Below, piece after piece: positions 59,589 through 64,000 of a stretch of DNA of 64,000 nt; position 1 is the stretch's first letter; every line of letters starts with the position of its first letter. This DNA is from Micavibrio aeruginosavorus (GTDB lineage: Bacteria > Pseudomonadota > Alphaproteobacteria > Micavibrionales > Micavibrionaceae). A program made the translations under genes and the position numbers. A model generated the notes under the pieces. It was not told the DNA's origin. It did not search any database and saw only the letters and a program-made list of their open reading frames with translations. The stretch lies in NCBI GenBank assembly GCA_016432265.1, contig CP066681.1, forward strand, positions 372,001 to 436,000, written 5' to 3'.

Positions 59589-60542
59589 ATGATACTGGGT
59601 TTGGGAAGTAAAAGCGCAGGCAAAGGAACTCCAGGAGAAGGGCAGACGCCTGGCCTTGCGATTGATGTCGATACGGAAGGTTTCGAGCGGCATGTCATTA
59701 TGGCGTCCATGGATGTGCCGGTGCTGGTTGATTTCTGGGCGCCATGGTGCGGCCCCTGCAAACAACTGATGCCCCTGCTGGAAAGTGCCGTGAAAGAAGC
59801 GGGAGGCAAGGTTCGCCTTGTCCGGATTAACATCGACGACAACCCTGATTTGGCGCAGGCCTTGCGTATACAGTCGGTTCCCACAGTTTTCGCTTTCTTC
59901 AAAGGGCAGCCTGTCACCGCATTCGCCGGCGTGCGCCCGGTCAGCGAGATCAAGGCGATTATCGATCAACTCTCAAAGATGGTGCAGCAGCAGCAGCCCG
60001 AGGCGGGGGAGATTCTGGATATTGCCGCAACCTTGAAAAGTGCTGCTACGGCGTTGTCGCAGAACGATCTGGTGACAGCGCAGGGCCTTTATGCGCAAAT
60101 CCTGCGGCAAGAGCCTGAGAATGTTCAGGCCTATGCCGGTATCGTGCGAACCTTTATTGCGGCGGGGCAAATGGAACAGGCGCAGCATATGATCAAGGCC
60201 GCGCCAGAAGTAATGACCAAGGATCCGCAATTTGCGGCGGTGCGTACGGCATTTGACCTTGCCAGTCCCCAGGCTGACCGCGGACAGTTGGCTAGCTTGC
60301 AAGAAGCTGTGGCGCAGAATCCGGAGGATCACCAGTCACGCTTTGATTTGGCATTGCTGCTTTTTGCGGCCGGAGCCAAGGAAGAGGCAATCGACGCGCT
60401 AGTGGACATCATTCGACATCAGCGTAACTGGGAAGACGATAAAGCGCGCAAACAACTCCTTCAGTTCTTTGAAGCCTTGGGGCCTGCTGATCCGCTCACT
60501 CTAGCAGGGCGTAGAAAGTTGTCTTCAGTGCTGTTTTCTTAA
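59589..60542 (+). CDS. Thioredoxin-TPR protein (CnoX/YbbN-like)
   Basis: 317 aa. The N-terminal thioredoxin domain has VPVLVDFWAPWCGPCKQLMPLLE with Cys54 and Cys57, then VRINIDDNPDLAQALRIQSVPTVFAFFKGQPV. The C-terminal half (from about residue 150) is a series of TPR-like helices: LKSAATALSQNDLVTAQGLYAQILRQEPENVQAYAGIVRTFIAAGQ and HQSRFDLALLLFAAGAKEEAIDALVDIIRHQ. In E. coli CnoX acts as a holdase that hands proteins to GroEL/ES. Unlike E. coli CnoX, this homologue retains the CxxC pair, so it may be redox-active. Confidence 0.92.
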   Translation: MILGLGSKSAGKGTPGEGQTPGLAIDVDTEGFERHVIMASMDVPVLVDFWAPWCGPCKQLMPLLESAVKEAGGKVRLVRINIDDNPDLAQALRIQSVPTVFAFFKGQPVTAFAGVRPVSEIKAIIDQLSKMVQQQQPEAGEILDIAATLKSAATALSQNDLVTAQGLYAQILRQEPENVQAYAGIVRTFIAAGQMEQAQHMIKAAPEVMTKDPQFAAVRTAFDLASPQADRGQLASLQEAVAQNPEDHQSRFDLALLLFAAGAKEEAIDALVDIIRHQRNWEDDKARKQLLQFFEALGPADPLTLAGRRKLSSVLFS

Positions 60543-60565
60543 GGGATTACCACTATATAGATCCT

Positions 60566-61243
60566 ATGAGTCACTTTACTGCCAATCCCGCCTGCCCTGT
60601 TGCGTTGCCGCAAGACCTCCCGGTATTTCCCCTGACCGGGGTTTTGCTGCTGCCACGCGGCCAGTTGCCGTTAAACATCTTTGAACCGCGTTACTTAGCG
60701 ATGGTTGAGGATGCGCTAAGAGGGAATCGACTGATCGGGATGATTCAACCGCGTGATTTTCAGCAAGGCATGACTTCTGATTTCGCCCCGCTTTTCGGGA
60801 CGGGTTGCGCCGGAAGAATTACAGCTTTTGAAGAGACTGAAGATGGGCGCTATCTGATTACATTAACGGGCATCAGCCGCTTTCGTGTCGATGAAGAATT
60901 GCCGATGCAACGCGGTTATCGCCGTGTCCGGGCGGACTGGTCTGATTTCAGCGCCGATCCGCAAGCCCATGATTGTCTGGGGATAGATCGCAATCACCTC
61001 AAGGATCTCTTGCGCAGTTATTTTGATATTGAAGGACTGTCCTGCAGTTGGGATTCGATTGACAGCGCCAACGACGATAAGCTGATGACGGCGCTTGCCA
61101 TGATATGCCCCCTTGATCCGGGGGAAAAACAGGCCTTGCTTGAAGCGGCCTGCTGCCGCACCCGCGCTAAAATGTTCATGACCATGCTTGAAATGGCTAT
61201 TCATAATGATAAAGGTGGCTGCAATTGTGATGGCAGACATTAG
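60566..61243 (+). CDS. LON-domain protein (Lon N-terminal substrate-binding domain)
   Basis: 225 aa. Starts LPQDLPVFPLTGVLLLPRGQLPLNIFEPRYLAMVEDALRGNRLIGMIQPRD, the family signature of the stand-alone Lon N-domain proteins. It has GTGCAGRITAFEETEDGRYLITLTGISRFRVDEEL and ends with a Cys/His segment (CCRTRAKMF and CNCDGRH). No ATPase or protease domain is present. It could be a protein-binding adaptor; the substrate is unknown. Confidence 0.9.
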   Translation: MSHFTANPACPVALPQDLPVFPLTGVLLLPRGQLPLNIFEPRYLAMVEDALRGNRLIGMIQPRDFQQGMTSDFAPLFGTGCAGRITAFEETEDGRYLITLTGISRFRVDEELPMQRGYRRVRADWSDFSADPQAHDCLGIDRNHLKDLLRSYFDIEGLSCSWDSIDSANDDKLMTALAMICPLDPGEKQALLEAACCRTRAKMFMTMLEMAIHNDKGGCNCDGRH

Positions 61244-61322
61244 GCGCGCTATTTTTTCTTTCCGTCGGCCATGGAAAACGCTAATGATAGCTTGTGTGAA
61301 TTGATCGCAGAAGGGATTGATC

Positions 61323-61574
61323 GTGGAAATTCATTTCAAATTTAATGACGGCACCGGTGATACTGAGGTTAAAGCAGGTCTTGCTGCCATTTGCCGGATT
61401 ACGGGTATTTTTAACGCCGAAAGATTATTCCCGAGCGAAGCTCACCCTGAACTTAAGTTAATGTACTTCACCAAAATAGATAATGCCGCAGACCCGCAGT
61501 GCATTGCCGCTCAGGTCAAGGCGCTGCCGAATATCCAGTATGCCCAGGTGCCGCCTGAAAGAAAACCTGCTTGA
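61323..61574 (+). CDS. Small hypothetical protein, 83 aa
   Basis: Not recognised. The GTG at 61323 is six bases after GAAGGGA; a TTG at 61317 touches the site and is less likely. The product, starting EIHFKFNDGTGDTEVKAGLAAICRITGIFNAERLFP, is alpha/beta and acidic to neutral, with FTKIDNAADPQCIAAQVKALPNIQYAQVPPER. The arrangement resembles a small ferredoxin-like or inhibitor-like fold. It is likely co-transcribed with the Trm112-like gene and leuA. Confidence 0.65.
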   Translation: MEIHFKFNDGTGDTEVKAGLAAICRITGIFNAERLFPSEAHPELKLMYFTKIDNAADPQCIAAQVKALPNIQYAQVPPERKPA

Positions 61575-61587
61575 TCTGGAAACTTGA

Positions 61588-61782
61588 ATGACACAGACCG
61601 TTGATCCAAAACTTCTTGAAATCCTTGTATGCCCGCTGACCCATGCGCTGCTGCGTTATGATGTTGCGCGGCAGGAATTGATTTCCGATCAGGCCGGTCT
61701 GGCTTATCCTGTGCGGGACGGCATTCCGATCATGCTGCCGGATGAGGCGCGGGCGCTTGAAGACCATGAGGTGAAAAAATGA
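61588..61782 (+). CDS. Trm112/YcaR-family small protein
   Basis: 64 aa. [49 protein letters not shown] is the family core: the first Cys is retained but the other zinc cysteines of the Trm112 type are missing. In other organisms Trm112 proteins activate methyltransferases; in bacteria the role is unclear. The leuA ATG overlaps its stop by four bases. Confidence 0.88.
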   Translation: MTQTVDPKLLEILVCPLTHALLRYDVARQELISDQAGLAYPVRDGIPIMLPDEARALEDHEVKK

Positions 61783-62963
61783 GTTCAGATAAGAACCGCG
61801 TTATTATTTTCGATACAACATTGCGTGACGGCGAACAAGCTCCCGGCTGTTCGATGAACCATGATGAGAAGCTGCACATGGCGCGCCTGCTCGATGAAAT
61901 GGGCGTCGATGTGATTGAGGCGGGTTTCCCCATCGCCAGCAAGGGCGACTTTGAAGCTGTGCATGCGATCGCGGGCGAAGCGAAGAACGCGATCATCGCC
62001 GGCCTTTGTCGCACCGTGAAGAAGGATATTGAAGCCACCGCCGAAGCGATCAGTCCTGCAAAACGCCAGCGTATCCATACCTTCATTTCCACATCGCCAT
62101 TGCACATGAAATACAAATTGCAGATGGAGCCTGAGGAGGTAATCGAGAAGATTCGCGAATGCGTCAGTTTCGCCCGCAATTTCACCGATGATGTCGAATG
62201 GTCGGCGGAAGATGGCAGCCGCACCGAGGACGATTTCCTCTGCCGTGCAGTGGAAACTGCGATCGGAGCTGGAGCAACGACGATCAATATTCCCGATACG
62301 GTCGGTTATGCCACCCCGGAAGATTATGCCGCCCGTTTCCGTATGTTGATCGGACGCGTGCCCAATATCGATAAGGCCATTCTTTCTGCTCATTGTCACA
62401 ACGACCTGGGTCTGGCGGTGGCCAACTCTTTGGCTGCTGTACAAGCGGGTGCCCGTCAGATCGAATGCACCATTAACGGTATCGGTGAACGAGCCGGGAA
62501 TGCGGCGCTGGAAGAGATTGTCATGGCGATCCGCACGCGCCCTGACAAGCTGCCTTTCACCAATAATATCAACACGACCAGGATTACCGGCATTTCCCGT
62601 GCATTGTCGGAAGTCACGGGCTTCTCCTGTCAGCCGAACAAGGCGATTGTGGGCGCGAATGCTTTTGCTCACGAAAGCGGCATCCATCAAGACGGTATGC
62701 TGAAAAACGCGCAGACCTATGAGATTATGACGCCTGAATCGGTGGGTCTTGATAAATCAGAACTGGTCTTGGGCAAGCATTCGGGTCGCCATGCTTTCCG
62801 CAAGAAGCTGGAGGCGCTGGGCTATAAACTGGGGGAAAATGCTCTTGAGGACGCTTTTGCCCGCTTCAAGGATTTGGCCGATGCGCAAAAGAAAGTTTCC
62901 GATAACGAACTGATTGCGTTGGTGGCGCAGAAGGTCGTCCATACTGCCCGGGAAGGGGTGTAG
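61779..62963 (+). CDS. leuA: 2-isopropylmalate synthase lacking the regulatory domain
   Basis: First step of leucine synthesis: acetyl-CoA plus 2-oxoisovalerate. 394 aa. Motifs: [23 protein letters not shown] (catalytic Arg-Asp), [20 protein letters not shown], the metal-binding [43 protein letters not shown], and [23 protein letters not shown] with [19 protein letters not shown]. The usual LeuA is about 500-520 aa with a C-terminal leucine-binding dimer domain; this protein stops just after the linker ([23 protein letters not shown]), and no trace of that domain is found before the next gene. Leucine feedback may be absent. A related homocitrate/citramalate activity is not excluded. Confidence 0.88.
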   Translation: MSSDKNRVIIFDTTLRDGEQAPGCSMNHDEKLHMARLLDEMGVDVIEAGFPIASKGDFEAVHAIAGEAKNAIIAGLCRTVKKDIEATAEAISPAKRQRIHTFISTSPLHMKYKLQMEPEEVIEKIRECVSFARNFTDDVEWSAEDGSRTEDDFLCRAVETAIGAGATTINIPDTVGYATPEDYAARFRMLIGRVPNIDKAILSAHCHNDLGLAVANSLAAVQAGARQIECTINGIGERAGNAALEEIVMAIRTRPDKLPFTNNINTTRITGISRALSEVTGFSCQPNKAIVGANAFAHESGIHQDGMLKNAQTYEIMTPESVGLDKSELVLGKHSGRHAFRKKLEALGYKLGENALEDAFARFKDLADAQKKVSDNELIALVAQKVVHTAREGV

Positions 62964-62993
62964 TATTATAATTATAGCCGGTTGGATGATAAA

Positions 62994-63012
62994 AGCCGCC
63001 TCAAAGGCGGCT
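62994..63012. terminator. Bidirectional terminator between leuA and the NYN gene
   Basis: AGCCGCCT (62994-63001), loop CAA, AGGCGGCT (63005-63012) with CTTTC on one side and TTTTATC on the other strand. Serves both convergent genes. Confidence 0.8.
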
Positions 63013-63034
63013 CTTTCACAGTCAAGGTGTTATT

Positions 63035-63628
63035 TTACAGATTGGCGACTTCACGCGGCGCATTGTCTGATGGGGTACGCATGATCTCATCTGCCAATAT
63101 GTCCAGATCCAGAAAATGGTCGGCCTGCCGGCGCAATTCATCGGCCACCATCGGCGGGTTGGATTTAATGGTGCTGACCACCGTAACCCGCACGCCTTTG
63201 CGCTGTACTGCTTCAGTCAGGCGCCGGAAATCGCCATCGCCGGAAAACAGCATGATATGGTCGACATGGTCAGCCATTTCCATCATGTCGATGGCTAATT
63301 CAATATCCATATTGCCCTTAACCTTGCGTCGGCCTTGCGCATCTACGAATTCCTTCGTGGGTTTGGTCACCATGGTATAGCCATTATAGTCAAGCCAGTC
63401 GACCAGCGGGCGAATGGGAGAGTACTCTTGATCCTCTATCAGGGCGGTATAGTAAAAGGCGCGAACCAGCCGGCCTTGCTGTGCCGACCACTGCAGCAGT
63501 TTTCTGTAATCGATATCGAAATCAAGTGCGCGCGCAGCAGCGTATAAATTAGAACCATCAATAAACAAGGCCAGCTTTTCTTCCGCATAGAACGGGATAT
63601 TCGAAAGGGCTTTTGATGATTTTGTCAT
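63035..63628 (-). CDS. NYN-domain (LabA/DUF88) putative ribonuclease
   Basis: 197 aa from the ATG at 63628; a GTG start at 63643 is also in frame. The PIN-like NYN fold is visible: LALFIDGSNLYAAARALDFDIDYRKLL (first catalytic Asp), RAFYYTALIEDQEYSPIRPLVDWLDYNGYTMV, KGNMDIELAIDMMEMADHVDHIMLFSGDGDFRRLTEAVQRKGVRVTVVS (the acidic D-x-x-x and G-D-G-D-F residues). Such proteins are presumed RNA-cleaving; the target is unknown. In many alphaproteobacteria it neighbours rpoZ, as here. Confidence 0.9.
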   Translation of the reverse strand: MTKSSKALSNIPFYAEEKLALFIDGSNLYAAARALDFDIDYRKLLQWSAQQGRLVRAFYYTALIEDQEYSPIRPLVDWLDYNGYTMVTKPTKEFVDAQGRRKVKGNMDIELAIDMMEMADHVDHIMLFSGDGDFRRLTEAVQRKGVRVTVVSTIKSNPPMVADELRRQADHFLDLDILADEIMRTPSDNAPREVANL

Positions 63629-63778
63629 AATATTCACACTCACAAATTGGAACGCTCTTTAGTAGAAACATCTAATGTAAATAATGACTTCCCGGCCAAA
63701 AGGCTAGTTTAAAATCCTCTAATACAATGAAAAGAAATTAAATTATGAAAATTAACAAACTCAAGGCCGACATCATTC

Positions 63779-63807
63779 TTGCTTTAAATGGTTAAAATGC
63801 CTATAAA
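63779..63807 (+). promoter_or_regulatory. Candidate rpoZ promoter
   Basis: TTGCTT (63779-63784), 17-base spacer, TATAAA (63802-63807), 41 bases before the rpoZ ATG. The AGGTGATG ribosome site lies at about 63837. Confidence 0.55.
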
Positions 63808-63848
63808 CAGCCGAGTTTCTGCAATTTTTTGATCATAGGTGATGATTA

Positions 63849-64000
63849 ATGGCCCGTGTAACCGTTGAAGACTGCATTGAAAAAGTAACCAACCGTTTTG
63901 AACTGGTCATGGTTGCGGCCCAACGCGCCCGTCGCTTGGGATCCGGGGCGGCTTTGACCGTTGACCGCGATAACGATAAGAACCCTGTTGTGGCTCTGCG
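63849..64000 (+). CDS. rpoZ: RNA polymerase omega subunit (3' end outside window)
   Basis: The first 50 codons read [51 protein letters not shown], which is the conserved RpoZ N-terminus (E-D-C-x-x-x-V-x-N-R-F-x-L and A-Q-R-A-R). The gene runs off the window end, so the C-terminal part is not seen. Omega assists assembly of the RNA polymerase core, binding beta-prime. Confidence 0.96.
   Translation, partial: MARVTVEDCIEKVTNRFELVMVAAQRARRLGSGAALTVDRDNDKNPVVAL

Noticed and set aside
63745..63795. A 16-codon frame (MKINKLKADIILALNG) before rpoZ
   Set aside because: It overlaps the probable rpoZ promoter and has no proper ribosome site.

Overview
The window reads as a typical bacterial chromosome segment with moderately high G+C and about 70 genes on both strands. 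Alphaproteobacteria is the best fit. The evidence is the guaB / rsmB / guaA neighbourhood, a ribosomal protein bL9 with a long Ala/Lys/Glu-rich tail, an rpsF-rpsR-rplI-dnaB-alr order, split glycine decarboxylase genes (gcvPA/gcvPB), a NYN-domain gene divergent from rpoZ, and an AlgH gene divergent from a DsbD-N-like gene. I cannot name the genus. No complete phage, CRISPR array, rRNA operon or replication origin is present; one tRNA gene, tRNA-Gly(GCC), is seen.

Region by region. 0-12 kb: nucleotide and methionine metabolism. The 3' part of guaB and all of guaA bracket a leftward operon (deaminase, xanthine phosphoribosyltransferase, purine nucleoside phosphorylase, metF, metE). The first three genes plus guaA/guaB form a plausible guanine-xanthine-XMP-GMP salvage loop. 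12-18.5 kb: the accessory part. It holds an A+T-rich gene flanked by two copies of the guaA 3' end (a probable integration scar), a single-pass membrane protein, a secreted CigR/RcnB-like protein, a methyltransferase, two tiny Cys/His-rich proteins, and a frameshifted flavoprotein between those two. 18.5-27.4 kb: an autoinducer-synthase-like acyltransferase, thrC, ppa, and the glycine cleavage operon gcvT-gcvH-gcvPA-membrane protein-gcvPB, with an unidentified 86-nt structured element before gcvPA. 27.7-30.4 kb: secE-nusG-orf-rplK-rplA, closed by a strong terminator instead of continuing to rplJ/rplL.

30.4-44 kb: a drug/metabolite transporter, an M16 protease, an acetyltransferase, AlgH, and envelope genes: a DsbD-N-like protein, penicillin-binding protein 1A, the MlaF/MlaE lipid transporter, a VanX-like dipeptidase, alanine racemase and a GT-C-like membrane protein. 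44-55.7 kb: dnaB, the rpsF operon, and a fatty-acid cluster (fabD, fabG, acpP, fabF, mltG) opened up by murI and several uncharacterised genes. 55.7-64 kb: an ankyrin-repeat protein, small orphan proteins, tRNA-Gly, a prolyl-tRNA deacylase, a thioredoxin-TPR protein, a LON-domain protein, a Trm112-like protein, a LeuA without its regulatory domain, a NYN-domain protein, and the start of rpoZ.

Three genes appear frameshifted (16.9 kb, 47.8 kb, 56.9 kb). Either the genome has young pseudogenes or the assembly carries indels, and read support is needed to decide. The items I consider most worth attention are the guaA-end duplication, the structured element in the gcv operon, the two-lobed deaminase with a degenerate second half, the Cys/His-rich protein pair, and the truncated kinase-like protein at 4.2 kb.
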